A stretch of DNA of 64,000 nucleotides from CADCVT01 sp036389485 (GTDB taxonomy: Bacteria > Actinomycetota > Thermoleophilia > Solirubrobacterales > Solirubrobacteraceae), in NCBI GenBank assembly GCA_036389485.1, contig DASVPR010000033.1, positions 1-64,000 of the forward strand. Reading direction: 5' to 3'. The notes below the pieces were generated by a model. It did no database searches, was not told where the DNA came from, and saw only the letters and a program-made list of their open reading frames with translations. This document shows, one piece after another, positions 29,483 through 37,869 of this stretch. Numbering within the stretch: position 1 is the first letter of the stretch; each line of letters opens with the position of its first letter. The position numbers and the translations under genes are program-made.

Positions 29483-30247
29483 ATGTTGGTCACGGTCCTT
29501 GACCTAATCGCCGACCTGGATGGTCTGCTCCGTCCGGAGGCCTTCGACGACTACTCCCCCAACGGGCTCCAGGTACCCGGCCCGGAGGAGGTCCGAACGG
29601 TCGCGACCGGCGTCACCGCGAGCGTCGAGCTGTTCGAGCGCGCGGCGGCGGCAGACGCTCAGCTCATTGTGGTGCATCACGGGCTGTTCTGGAAGGGGAT
29701 GCCGCAGCACGTCGATCGATCGTTGTATCGGCGGCTGCGCCCACTTTTCTTGAGCGATATCGCCCTCGCCGCCTACCACCTGCCGCTGGACGCGCACCCC
29801 GAGGTCGGCAACAACGCGATCCTCGCGCGCCGGCTCGGCTGCGAGGCGCCCGAGCCGTTCGCCGAGCACGCCGGGCAGCCGATCGGGGTCGCCGCGCGGT
29901 TCCCCGGCGACGGCGTCGCGGCCGAGGAGCTCGTCGAGCGCGTGCGGACCGTCACCGGCCGCGACCCGCTTCACCTCGCGCACGGCCCCGCGCGCGTGCG
30001 CACGATCGGGATCGTGTCGGGCGGCGCGGCCGACTACGTGGGCGACGCGGTCGCCGCCGGGCACGACGCGTTCCTCACCGGCGAGCCCGCCGAGCGGGTG
30101 TTCGCGCAGACCCGCGAGGCCGGGATCCACTTCCTCGCCGCGGGCCACTACGCGACCGAGACGTTCGGCGTCCGGGCCCTCGGTGACCGGCTGTCAGAGC
30201 GGTTCGGGGTCGCACACGTTTTCCTGGACGATCCGAACCCCATCTGA
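29483..30247 (+). CDS. Nif3-like dinuclear metal-centre protein
   Basis: A 254-residue member of the NIF3/DUF34 family, known to form hexameric rings with a two-metal site. The metal motifs are VVHHGLFWKG (His65, His66), AYHLPLDAHPEVGNN near residue 100, and GHYATETFG near residue 219. Members have been linked to GTP cyclohydrolase-like folds and metal or cofactor handling, with no agreed reaction. No Shine-Dalgarno is evident before the ATG. It is divergent from the second fused sigma factor and is followed by a consensus promoter for the next gene. Confidence 0.88.
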   Translation: MLVTVLDLIADLDGLLRPEAFDDYSPNGLQVPGPEEVRTVATGVTASVELFERAAAADAQLIVVHHGLFWKGMPQHVDRSLYRRLRPLFLSDIALAAYHLPLDAHPEVGNNAILARRLGCEAPEPFAEHAGQPIGVAARFPGDGVAAEELVERVRTVTGRDPLHLAHGPARVRTIGIVSGGAADYVGDAVAAGHDAFLTGEPAERVFAQTREAGIHFLAAGHYATETFGVRALGDRLSERFGVAHVFLDDPNPI

Positions 30248-30256
30248 CGAGGACCA

Positions 30257-30284
30257 TTGACACATCCGGCGACGTCGCTATAAG
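30257..30284 (+). promoter_or_regulatory. Consensus housekeeping (sigma-70-like) promoter
   Basis: TTGACA at 30257-30262 and TATAAG at 30279-30284 with a 16-bp spacer, the clearest promoter in the window. It starts 10 bp after the Nif3-like stop and would drive the 58-residue gene at 30324 with a leader of about 33 nt. Confidence 0.8.
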
Positions 30285-30323
30285 TGCGGTACGTCGCAAT
30301 ACGAGACCCAGGAGGTCCGTCCG

Positions 30324-30500
30324 ATGGCCAATCACCTCACGCCCACCGAGCTCGCCCGCGAGGCCGGCCTGGAGCGCCGGGACGTCATCGCGAAGTGCAT
30401 GGAGCTCGGTGTGCCGATCTTCCAGGGCCGCATCGACAAGACCCTCTTCCTCGCAAGCCTCCGCGCCACCGAGCGCGTCGAGCAGCCTTCCACCGCGTAA
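30324..30500 (+). CDS. Small IF2_N-like / helix-turn-helix-like protein (58 residues)
   Basis: Translation from ATG 30324 gives 58 residues: MANHLTPTELAREAGLERRD, then VIAKCMELGVPIFQGRIDKT, then LFLASLRATE and a short tail. A perfect AGGAGGT lies 7 nt before the start, and a consensus promoter lies 40 bp upstream. The pattern L-A-x-E-x-G-(x)n-V-I-x-K-x-x-E-L-G-V-P resembles the N-terminal domain of translation initiation factor IF-2 (IF2_N), a small three-helix fold, or a minimal DNA-binding domain. Expression signals this strong suggest abundant, constitutive production. The function is unknown. Confidence 0.8.
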   Translation: MANHLTPTELAREAGLERRDVIAKCMELGVPIFQGRIDKTLFLASLRATERVEQPSTA

Positions 30501-30600
30501 GGCTCCGCGGGCGCGGCCCGAAGCGCCCGCCTTCCTCCCGGTCCCCGTAGACTCCGCCGCGGCGCGGAAGCGACTCGCGCTGTCCGAGGAGAGGAGAATC

Positions 30601-32400
30601 ATGGAGGCCACGACCGCGACGTCGTCCGCCACGCGGCAGACGACCGGCTCGCAGACCATCGCCGACCTGCTGCCCAAGGCAGCGGAGCAGTACGCCGACC
30701 GCCCCGCCGTCCGGCACAAGATCGACGGCGAGTGGAAGGACGTCACGTTCCGCGAGGTCGGCGACATCGTCTTCGAGATCGGGCGCGGCCTGATCGACCT
30801 CGGCATCCAGGCGGGCGACCGCGTCGCGCTGCTCTGCAACACCCTCCCGGAGTGGACGTACGTCGACTTCGCCATCTCCACCGCCGGCGGCGTCGTGGTG
30901 CCGATCTACCCGACGAACTCGCCGGAGGAGTGCGAGTGGGTCGCGGGCAACTCGGACTCCGTCGCGGTCGTCTGCGAGGACGCCGGCCAGGTCGCGAAGA
31001 TCGTCGAGGTCCGCGACAACCTGCCGAACCTGCGGCACATCGTCGTCATCGACCCCTCCGGCGAGACCGCGGACGCCATCTCGGTCGACGAGGTGCGCGA
31101 GCGCGGCCGCGGGCGCGACGTCGCCGAGCTGCTCGACCGCGCCGAGGCCGTCACCAAGAACGACCCGTACACCTTCATCTACACGTCGGGCACGACCGGG
31201 CCGCCGAAGGGCTGCGTCCTGACCCACGGCAACTACCGGGCGATCATCGACTCCGTCGGCGAGCGCGAGCTGCTGCGCGGCGACGACGACCTCACGTACC
31301 TCTTCCTGCCGCTGGCGCACGCGTTCGCGCTGCTCATCCAGCTCGCGTCGTTCGACGTCGGCGCGCCGATCGCGTACTTCGGCGGCGACACGAAGCAGAT
31401 CATCCCGGAGCTGGGCGAGGTGAAGCCGACCTACCTCCCGTCCGTGCCGCGGATCTTCGAGAAGCTCTTCACGATGGCGCAGGGCAACCTGCAGCCCGAG
31501 CAGATCCAGGCGATCCGCGAGATCGGCGGGCGCGTGAAGGACCTCGAGGTGCGGGGCGAGCCGATCCCCGACGACCTGGCGCAGCAGTGGGAGCCGCTGA
31601 AGCCGGTCGCGGAGTTCGTCCAGAACCTCTTCGGCGGCCGGCTGCGCGAGGCGGTGACGGGCGCGGCGCCGATCGCGAAGGAGATCCTCGAGTTCTTCTG
31701 GGGCTGCGGCATCCCGGTCCTCGAGGGCTACGGCATGACCGAGACCTCGACGGCGGCGACGACCTCGACGCCGGAGGCGCACAAGTTCGGCACGGTCGGC
31801 AAGGCGCTCCCGGGCGTCGAGATCAAGATCGCCGACGACGGCGAGATCCTCATCAAGGGCCCGAACATCTTCAAGGGCTACCACAAGAACGCCGACGCGT
31901 CCTTCGGCGCGGTCGAGGACGGGTGGCTGCACACCGGCGACCTGGGGTCGATCGACGATGAGGGCTACATCTCGATCACCGGCCGCAAGAAGGACATCAT
32001 CATCACCGCGGGGGGCAAGAACCTCACGCCGGCGAACTTCGAGAACGACATGAAGCAGACGCGCTGGGTCAGCCAGTGTGTCATGCACGGCGACCGCCGC
32101 CCCTACCCCGTCGCGCTCATCACGCTCGACGAGGAGGAGATCGTGCCGTGGGCGAAGGAGCAGGGCCTGCCGACGGACGTCTCCGAGCTCGCGCAGCACC
32201 CGAAGGTGCGCGAGCTGATCCAGGCCGAGGTCGACAAGGCCAACGCGAAGTACGCGCAGGTCGAGCAGGTCAAGAAGTTCGTGATCCTCGACCACGACCT
32301 CTCGCAGGAGACCGGCGAGCTGACGCCGACCCTCAAGGTCAAGCGCAACATCGTCAACGAGAAGTACGCCGACCTCTTCGAGCAGCTGTACAGCCGCTAG
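30601..32400 (+). CDS. Long-chain fatty-acid--CoA ligase (AMP-binding)
   Basis: A 599-residue ANL enzyme of the long-chain acyl-CoA synthetase (FadD15-like) type. Motifs: YTSGTTGPPKGCVLTHGN (A3), LPLAHAFALLIQL, VPRIFEKLF (long-chain ACS signature), GYGMTETSTAAT (A5), GWLHTGDLGSID (A7) and GRKKDIIITAGGKNL (A8). It activates long-chain fatty acids as acyl-AMP and then acyl-CoA for beta-oxidation or lipid synthesis. The ATG at 30601 follows GAGGAGAGGAGA closely. It is followed 24 bp later by a small membrane protein across a GC-rich hairpin. Confidence 0.9.
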   Translation: MEATTATSSATRQTTGSQTIADLLPKAAEQYADRPAVRHKIDGEWKDVTFREVGDIVFEIGRGLIDLGIQAGDRVALLCNTLPEWTYVDFAISTAGGVVVPIYPTNSPEECEWVAGNSDSVAVVCEDAGQVAKIVEVRDNLPNLRHIVVIDPSGETADAISVDEVRERGRGRDVAELLDRAEAVTKNDPYTFIYTSGTTGPPKGCVLTHGNYRAIIDSVGERELLRGDDDLTYLFLPLAHAFALLIQLASFDVGAPIAYFGGDTKQIIPELGEVKPTYLPSVPRIFEKLFTMAQGNLQPEQIQAIREIGGRVKDLEVRGEPIPDDLAQQWEPLKPVAEFVQNLFGGRLREAVTGAAPIAKEILEFFWGCGIPVLEGYGMTETSTAATTSTPEAHKFGTVGKALPGVEIKIADDGEILIKGPNIFKGYHKNADASFGAVEDGWLHTGDLGSIDDEGYISITGRKKDIIITAGGKNLTPANFENDMKQTRWVSQCVMHGDRRPYPVALITLDEEEIVPWAKEQGLPTDVSELAQHPKVRELIQAEVDKANAKYAQVEQVKKFVILDHDLSQETGELTPTLKVKRNIVNEKYADLFEQLYSR

Positions 32401-32402
32401 CA

Positions 32403-32428
32403 GCACCCCCGGTACTCTTCCGGGGTGC
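32403..32428 (+). terminator. Hairpin between the acyl-CoA ligase and membrane-protein genes
   Basis: Arms GCACCCCCGG (32403-32412) and CCGGGGTGC (32420-32428) with a 7-nt loop. No U-run follows. The right arm contains the GTG used as the start of the next gene, so it may act as a terminator or hide that start. Confidence 0.4.
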
Positions 32429-32898
32429 GCACGGACCCCACGGACACGGGCGGGCTGTTCATCAGCAGGCGCCCCGGCACGAAGCCGGTGCGCTACCGCC
32501 AGGCTCCGGAGCGCAGCCGCGGGCGCCGGCGCGTCGTCGACGAGCTGGTCGCCGGGTTCCTGCTCGTCTTCATGGGGCTCGTCGCCTGCTCGTTCTGGGG
32601 GCCGATCCCGATGGCGTGGCTGTGGGTCGCCGCGCAGGTCGACTACCACGTCGACTCGATCAGCCTCGCGATCTTCGTCGCGTTCCTGGGGATGATGCTG
32701 ACGCTGCTCGCGGGCCTCGCGCTGATGCGCCGGCTCGACCTGATCTGGATCCTCGCCCGCCGCGCGGCCGGGCACGACCAGCGCAAGGGCATGATCGGCC
32801 CCGTGTTCGCCGTCGCCGCGATCGTCGGCGTCACGGCGTTCACGATCTGGCTCGTCTTCATCGCGGGGCTGTCGCCGACGCTCGCGCCGCAGGACTAG
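32425..32898 (+). CDS. Small three-helix membrane protein, unknown function
   Basis: A 157-residue protein. About 35 basic residue-rich N-terminal positions (RRPGTKPVRYRQAPERSRGR) precede three hydrophobic segments at about 40-62, 74-100 and 125-150. No family is recognised. It starts at GTG 32425, inside the right arm of a hairpin; the next methionine lies within the first helix, so a shorter start is unlikely. Its TAG shares a base with the aminotransferase GTG (TAGTG), suggesting coupling. Confidence 0.65.
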   Translation: MRTDPTDTGGLFISRRPGTKPVRYRQAPERSRGRRRVVDELVAGFLLVFMGLVACSFWGPIPMAWLWVAAQVDYHVDSISLAIFVAFLGMMLTLLAGLALMRRLDLIWILARRAAGHDQRKGMIGPVFAVAAIVGVTAFTIWLVFIAGLSPTLAPQD

Positions 32899-34016
32899 TG
32901 GGCCTGCTCGACCACTACCGGCAGTTCCAGGCGCTGACCGACGAAGAGGTCAGCGAGCAGCTCAGGCAGCAGGCGGCCGAGCGCAAGGCCAAGGCGCTCG
33001 AGCGCGTCGAGCCGGTCGACCTCTCGCGGACGACGTGGCCCGGGCTGCCGCACCCGTACGTCGTGAACTCGATCACGTATGCGGCGCGGCGCGGCCTGAA
33101 CAAGTACGCCGACCCGCACGCGAGCGAGCTGCGCTCCGAGCTCGCGCACCGGCACGGGATCGAGACCTCGCGCGTCGTCGTGGGCAACGGCGCGGCGCAG
33201 CTGCTCGCCTCGGCGGCGGCGGCGCTGCTCGAGCCGCTCGACGAGCTGGTGACCGCGTGGCCGTCGTACCCGCTGTATCCGCTGCTCGCGCGGCGCGCGC
33301 ACGGGCACGCCGTACCCGTGCCCGGGTTCGGCGCGGAGCGGCTGATCGCGGCGGTCAACGACCGCACGCGGATCGTCGTCGTCTGCAACCCGAACGACCC
33401 GACCGGCGAGCTGATGCCGCTCGACGAGCTCGACCACCTGCTCGGCTCGCTGCCCGAGCGCGTCGTGACGTTCCTCGACGAGGCGCTCGTCGACTACGCC
33501 GACCAGATGCCGTCCGACGGCAGCATCGGCCTGCTCGAGAAGCACGATCGCCTCCTCGTCTTCCGCTCGCTGTCGAAGGCGTGGGGCCTCGCGGGGCTGC
33601 GGTGCGGCTACACCATCGGCGCGGAGGGAGCGGAGGCGCTGCTGCAGCAGCTCGAGCCCGACCTCGGCGTCGACGAGCTGACCCAGGCGGGAGCGCTCGA
33701 GGCGCTGCGCTCGACGATGCCGCGGGTCGCGAAGGCGATCGACACGGTCCGCGTGCAGCGCGGGCGGGTCGTCGAGGCGCTGCGCGACACCGCGATCGAG
33801 GTCCAGCCGTCGCAGGCGAACGTGCTGTGGATGCGCGCCCGCGGGATGGACGGCGCCGAGCTCGCGCGGCGACTCGAGCTGCACGGCGTGATCGTGCAGC
33901 CGGGCGGCGCGATCGGCGAGCCCGACTACATCCGCGCCAGCGTCCACCTCCCGCAGCACGCCGAGCGCCTCATGCACGCCATCGAACAAGAGACGGAGCG
34001 GCACCGTCCTGCCTGA
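32898..34016 (+). CDS. Histidinol-phosphate aminotransferase-like PLP enzyme
   Basis: A 372-residue class I/II aminotransferase. The substrate/cofactor blocks are LNKYADPHASELRSELA, VGNGAAQLL, VVCNPNDPTGEL, FLDEALVDY and the Schiff-base lysine in SLSKAWGLAGLRCGY (Lys227). These match the HisC/threonine-phosphate-decarboxylase (CobD) subgroup. The first 35 residues are a helical extension (RQFQALTDEEVSEQLRQQAA) not typical of plain HisC. No other histidine gene is nearby, so the role in histidine synthesis is uncertain. The GTG start overlaps the previous stop. Confidence 0.8.
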   Translation: MGLLDHYRQFQALTDEEVSEQLRQQAAERKAKALERVEPVDLSRTTWPGLPHPYVVNSITYAARRGLNKYADPHASELRSELAHRHGIETSRVVVGNGAAQLLASAAAALLEPLDELVTAWPSYPLYPLLARRAHGHAVPVPGFGAERLIAAVNDRTRIVVVCNPNDPTGELMPLDELDHLLGSLPERVVTFLDEALVDYADQMPSDGSIGLLEKHDRLLVFRSLSKAWGLAGLRCGYTIGAEGAEALLQQLEPDLGVDELTQAGALEALRSTMPRVAKAIDTVRVQRGRVVEALRDTAIEVQPSQANVLWMRARGMDGAELARRLELHGVIVQPGGAIGEPDYIRASVHLPQHAERLMHAIEQETERHRPA

Positions 34017-34077
34017 CCGTCGGTATCCGACGCTTATCCAGGACACCGCAAGGAACTCGCCTTGGAGGAGCGCCGCC

Positions 34078-35142
34078 ACGGCAGGAGCCCTCGCAGTCCT
34101 CGTCGCCCTTTGCGCGGTGACGGGCGTCAGAGCGGCCCCAAAGGCGCACGAGAGTGTCGTCGGCGGCGGGAGCGTCCCCGCGGGCGCGTACCCGTGGATC
34201 GTGGCGACGTCGCGGGGGTGCGGCGGGTCGCTCGTCGCGCCGGACCGCGTCCTCACCGCCGGCCACTGCGTCGAGGACCTGCGCGTCGACGGCATCCGGC
34301 TCTACGTCGGCGCGCGGCAGCGCCGGCGGGGCTCGCTGCGCTACGACGGGGTGCCGGTGCGGGCGGTCGACGTCGCCACGCACCCCGGCTACCGGTCGCT
34401 CGAGGGCGGCGGGCCCGCGAACGACGTCGCGATCCTGCGCCTCTCCGAGCCCGTCGAGGGGATCGCGCCGGTCACGCTCGCCACGACGCAGGACGTCCCA
34501 GCGTATGCCGCCAACCAGCCCGCGCTCGTCCTCGGGTGGGGCGTGACGACGACCACCCGCCGCGACCCGCCGCTCGCCCGCGGCCTGCGCTCGGGCCGCC
34601 TGCGCATCCTCTCCGACCGCTCCTGCTCGCGCGTCTACGGCGACGGCGGCGCCTACCGCGCGTCGGTGATGCTGTGCGCCCGCAGCCACAACGCCTTCCG
34701 CCGCCCGAACACGTCGCCGTGCGTCGGCGACAGCGGCGGGCCGCTGATCACCGAGGGCGGGCTGCAGATCGGCGTCGTCAGCTTCGGCATCTCGTGCGGC
34801 GCGCTGCGCGAGCCGACCGTCTTCGCCGAGGTCGCGGGACTGCGCGGGTTCATCGACGACCCGGAGCCCGTATGGTCGCCGCAGCCCGAGGGCCGCCCGG
34901 TCGTCTCCGGCCGGATCGCCGCCGGCGAGACCGTCAGCTGCGACCCGCCGCCGTTCCGCAACGCGGTCACCCGGCTGCGGTACCGGTGGGGCGTCAACCG
35001 CCTGCTCGTCGCCACCGGCCGCCGCGTGCGGATCACGAGCAGCGCGGTCGGCAAGATCCTGCAATGCCGCGTGGTCGCGGAGAACGACGGCGGTGACACG
35101 CCGAGCGCGGCGTCGCCCGCGATCCGCGTCGCGCGGGGCTAG
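34078..35142 (+). CDS. Secreted trypsin-like serine protease with a C-terminal beta domain
   Basis: The S1 protease domain begins at VVGGGSVPAGAYPWIVA. The triad is His in VLTAGHCVED, Asp in NDVAILRLSE and Ser in CVGDSGGPLI. After about residue 265 a small Ig-like domain follows (FRNAVTRLRYRWGVNR, then LQCRVVAENDGGDTP). A hydrophobic export signal, TAGALAVLVALCAVTGVRAA, precedes the protease in frame, but no ATG/GTG/TTG starts it. An ACG at 34078 lies 7 nt behind GGAGGAG and is my choice. GTG 34117 would remove most of the signal. A sequencing frameshift is the alternative. Confidence 0.8.
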   Translation, partial: TAGALAVLVALCAVTGVRAAPKAHESVVGGGSVPAGAYPWIVATSRGCGGSLVAPDRVLTAGHCVEDLRVDGIRLYVGARQRRRGSLRYDGVPVRAVDVATHPGYRSLEGGGPANDVAILRLSEPVEGIAPVTLATTQDVPAYAANQPALVLGWGVTTTTRRDPPLARGLRSGRLRILSDRSCSRVYGDGGAYRASVMLCARSHNAFRRPNTSPCVGDSGGPLITEGGLQIGVVSFGISCGALREPTVFAEVAGLRGFIDDPEPVWSPQPEGRPVVSGRIAAGETVSCDPPPFRNAVTRLRYRWGVNRLLVATGRRVRITSSAVGKILQCRVVAENDGGDTPSAASPAIRVARG

Positions 35143-35144
35143 CG

Positions 35145-36383
35145 CTACTCGCTGGCGCTCTGCCGCAGCAGCGCGCCGGTCGTCTGCTCGAGGATCTTGC
35201 GCCAGGCGCGGGTCTTCTCGCGCTCGACCGCGAAGTGCTTGACGACCTTCCGCACGCGGGTGGCCGAGATCTCGATCCCGTGGCGCTCGCAGACCTCGCG
35301 GAAGCTCTCGTAGTCCGAGGCCAGCTTCAGCGTCACCGACTGGAAGCCGTGCTTGGCGATCTGCACGCGCTTGGTGAAGTTCATGATCGACGTCTGGAAC
35401 ATCAGCTCGTCGTTGGGCTCTGGCTCGATGAGGACGATGTCGACGCCCGGGTAGCGCTCCTCCCACCGGCGCGCCATCTCGTGCAGCCGCTGGTAGGCCA
35501 TGAGCTTGAACGTCTGGTAGCCGACCTGCGGCATCCCCATCTGGCTGATGCGCTGCTTGCGGCCGCTCGCGGCGTCGTTGACGAACGGCACGAGCGGGTT
35601 GACGACGACGATGAACTTCGCCCCGTTGTCGACGGCGATGTCGAGGTTGGTGGTCGAGACGATGCCGCCGTCGATCAGCTCGCGGCCCTTGACCTCGACC
35701 GGCGAGTAGACCATCGGGAGCGCGGTCGACGCGCGGACGGCGGTAGAGATCGGCACGTCGTCCCACCCCTCGGCGCCGAACACGATCCGCTCGCAGGTGT
35801 CGAGGTCGGTCGCCGTGAGGTAGAGCTGGGCCTCGAGCAGGCGGAAGTCGTCGCTCCGGTCGGGATCCGAGAGGACGTCGCGGATGTACCGCTGCACGCC
35901 GCCGCCGCTGTAGACGCCGGACGGCAGCGCCTCGCCGAGGCCGAGCATCACGTCCATCAGCGAGATCTGGCCGATCTGCGGCGCGATCTCGCGGACCAGG
36001 CTGAGCGCCTTGAACGGCATCCGGATCCCCGCGCGGGCGTACTCGAGGAGGTTCGGGCGCAGGAGCGTGCCGACGTCGATGTCGCGGAACGGCGTCGGGA
36101 CCTGCTGGTTGACGACCCGCATCATCTCCTCGGGCGTCACGCCGTTGGCGGCCAGCGAGGCGACGAACGAGCCCGCCGACGTCCCGACGTAGATGTCGAA
36201 CTGGTTGACGGTGCGGTTGACCGAGAGGAGGTCGAGGGCGCGAAGCGCGCCGATCTCGTAGACCGCGCCGGTGAACCCGCCGCCGCCGAGGACCAGCGCG
36301 GTCTTGGACCGCCGCGGCCGGCGCCGCCGCGGCTGCCTGCCGCGGTCGAGCTTGACGACGTTGTCCATCGCATCGCAAAGCAT
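35145..36383 (-). CDS. Patatin-like phospholipase
   Basis: A 412-residue intracellular acyl hydrolase with a Ser-Asp dyad. The oxyanion loop is GGGGFTGAVYEIGAL, the nucleophile is Ser69 in VGTSAGSF, and the aspartate is in LIDGGIVSTTNL. The N-terminal 25 residues are strongly basic. The C-terminal third (about 260-412) includes VNPLVPF and a helical region. Patatins release fatty acids from phospholipids or act on storage lipids. The start is ATG 36383 or ATG 36368. It is divergent from dacB with 46 bp between starts, and its stop faces the protease stop across 2 bp. Confidence 0.85.
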   Translation of the reverse strand: MLCDAMDNVVKLDRGRQPRRRRPRRSKTALVLGGGGFTGAVYEIGALRALDLLSVNRTVNQFDIYVGTSAGSFVASLAANGVTPEEMMRVVNQQVPTPFRDIDVGTLLRPNLLEYARAGIRMPFKALSLVREIAPQIGQISLMDVMLGLGEALPSGVYSGGGVQRYIRDVLSDPDRSDDFRLLEAQLYLTATDLDTCERIVFGAEGWDDVPISTAVRASTALPMVYSPVEVKGRELIDGGIVSTTNLDIAVDNGAKFIVVVNPLVPFVNDAASGRKQRISQMGMPQVGYQTFKLMAYQRLHEMARRWEERYPGVDIVLIEPEPNDELMFQTSIMNFTKRVQIAKHGFQSVTLKLASDYESFREVCERHGIEISATRVRKVVKHFAVEREKTRAWRKILEQTTGALLRQSASE

Positions 36384-36429
36384 AGGGGCGCCGACCGCTC
36401 CGGTCCGCCCCCTCTGGTGTCATACGGGC

Positions 36430-37626
36430 GTGCGCCGCTCGTTGGGGGGATTGCTCGCGCTCGTCGTCGCGCTCGCCGGCGCGGCGCCGGCCGCCGCGCT
36501 CAGCGGCGACCAGGTCCGCTCGCGGGTCGTGCGGCTGCTGGCCCAGGCCGGCCCGGCGACCGGCGCCTACGCGAAGGACCTCGAGACCGGCCGGGAGCTG
36601 GTGGCCGTGCGTGCGGACACCGGCCGCATCCCGGCCTCCGTCGAGAAGGTCTTCGTCACCGCCACCGCGCTGCTCCGCTGGGGCCCCGAGGCCGAGCTGT
36701 TCACGCGCGTCGTGACGGACACGGAGCTCGAGTCCAGCGGGCTGCTCGACGGGGACGTCTGGCTCGTCGGCGGCGGCGACCCGGTCCTCACCGACGACAA
36801 GCTCGGCAACCTCGCGGCGAACGTCGAGGGCAACGGCGTCGAGCGGATCACCGGCGGCGTCCGCGCAGACGACAGCTGGTTCGACCGCCGCCGCGGGACC
36901 CCGCGCACCGGCTTCGCCCCCGACGGCGACCTCGGCGGCCGCCTCGGCGCGCTGCTCATGGGCCGCGGCTTCCAGCCCGATCCCGCCGCCTACGTCGCCA
37001 AGCGCTTCGTCCGCCTGCTGCGCGCCGAGGGCGTGACCGTCGAGGGCCGCACGCGCAAGGGCCGAGCCCCGGACGGCGACGCCGCCTCCGAGCTCGCGGC
37101 CGTCGCCTCTCCGCCGATGGCGGCGCTCGTGCGGTTCACGCTCGTCCCCTCCGACAACTTCATCGCCGAGATGCTCTTGAAGGGCCTCGGCGCGGCGTTC
37201 GGCGGCGGGTTCGGCACGACCGGCGCGGGCGCGCAGATCGTCGAGCAGACGCTTCGCCCGTACGGGATCACGCCGCGGATCGTCGACGGCAGCGGCCTCT
37301 CGCGCGCGAACAGCACCACCCCGCGCGAGGTCGTGAAGCTCTTCGAGCGGATGGAGGACCAGGAGTTCGCGCGGACCTGGCGCGCGTCGCTCGCGGTCGC
37401 CGGCCGCAGCGGCACCGTCCATGACCGCATGCGGGGCACGCCCGCCGCCGGCCGCTGCCACGTCAAGACCGGCACGATCGACGGCGTCTCCAACCTCGCG
37501 GGCATCTGCGACACCCACGGCGGGGTCGTCGGGTTCGCGTGGCTCATGAACGGCGTCGACCCCTACGGCGCGCGCCGCCTCCAAGACCGCATGACCGCCG
37601 CGCTCGCCCGCTACGACGGCCGCTAG
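36430..37626 (+). CDS. dacB: D-alanyl-D-alanine carboxypeptidase/endopeptidase (PBP4, peptidase S13)
   Basis: A 398-residue exported low-molecular-mass penicillin-binding protein. The signal peptide is at 1-24. The three active-site motifs are S-x-x-K in RIPASVEKVF (Ser70, Lys73), S-x-N in VPSDNFIAEM, and K-T-G in CHVKTGTIDG. Between the first two is the domain insert typical of PBP4 (DVWLVGGGDPVLTDD, GGVRADDSWFD). It trims peptidoglycan peptide stems outside the membrane. The start is a GTG (VRRSLGG), and the long upstream open frame is not needed. Confidence 0.9.
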   Translation: MRRSLGGLLALVVALAGAAPAAALSGDQVRSRVVRLLAQAGPATGAYAKDLETGRELVAVRADTGRIPASVEKVFVTATALLRWGPEAELFTRVVTDTELESSGLLDGDVWLVGGGDPVLTDDKLGNLAANVEGNGVERITGGVRADDSWFDRRRGTPRTGFAPDGDLGGRLGALLMGRGFQPDPAAYVAKRFVRLLRAEGVTVEGRTRKGRAPDGDAASELAAVASPPMAALVRFTLVPSDNFIAEMLLKGLGAAFGGGFGTTGAGAQIVEQTLRPYGITPRIVDGSGLSRANSTTPREVVKLFERMEDQEFARTWRASLAVAGRSGTVHDRMRGTPAAGRCHVKTGTIDGVSNLAGICDTHGGVVGFAWLMNGVDPYGARRLQDRMTAALARYDGR

Positions 37627-37632
37627 CAGGCC

Positions 37633-37824
37633 TCAGTCGAGCGGCGCGATGCAGTCGAGCGTGAACGAATACGTGCTGGCATAGGGCGCGAACTCGGCCA
37701 GCGGCGCGCAGTCGCCGGCGCAGTTGAATTCATCACCGTCCCTCGAGACGGACACGTCGCGCCGCCCGAAGGTCTTCCGGAGAAGCCCCTCGAAGTCGCG
37801 GAGCAGACGGCCCTGCTTCGTCAA
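37633..37824 (-). CDS. Hypothetical 63-residue protein
   Basis: Starts with TTG 37824 and runs MTKQGRLLRDFEGLLRKTFG, with three cysteines further on (FNCAGDC, TLDCIAP). Codon third positions are GC-rich as in real genes of this genome. It lies 45 bp downstream of ligA on the same strand. No Shine-Dalgarno and no recognised family, so it may be spurious. Confidence 0.4.
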   Translation of the reverse strand: MTKQGRLLRDFEGLLRKTFGRRDVSVSRDGDEFNCAGDCAPLAEFAPYASTYSFTLDCIAPLD

Positions 37825-37869
37825 CGCCCGAGACGTGCGCCGCGATCCTCGCCCGACGCGCCGCTCCGG

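Noticed and set aside
30601..32400. Minus-strand open frame of nearly 800 codons opposite the acyl-CoA ligase
   Set aside because: It mirrors the ligase codons (Asp/Arg/Leu/Val-rich) and has no family features.
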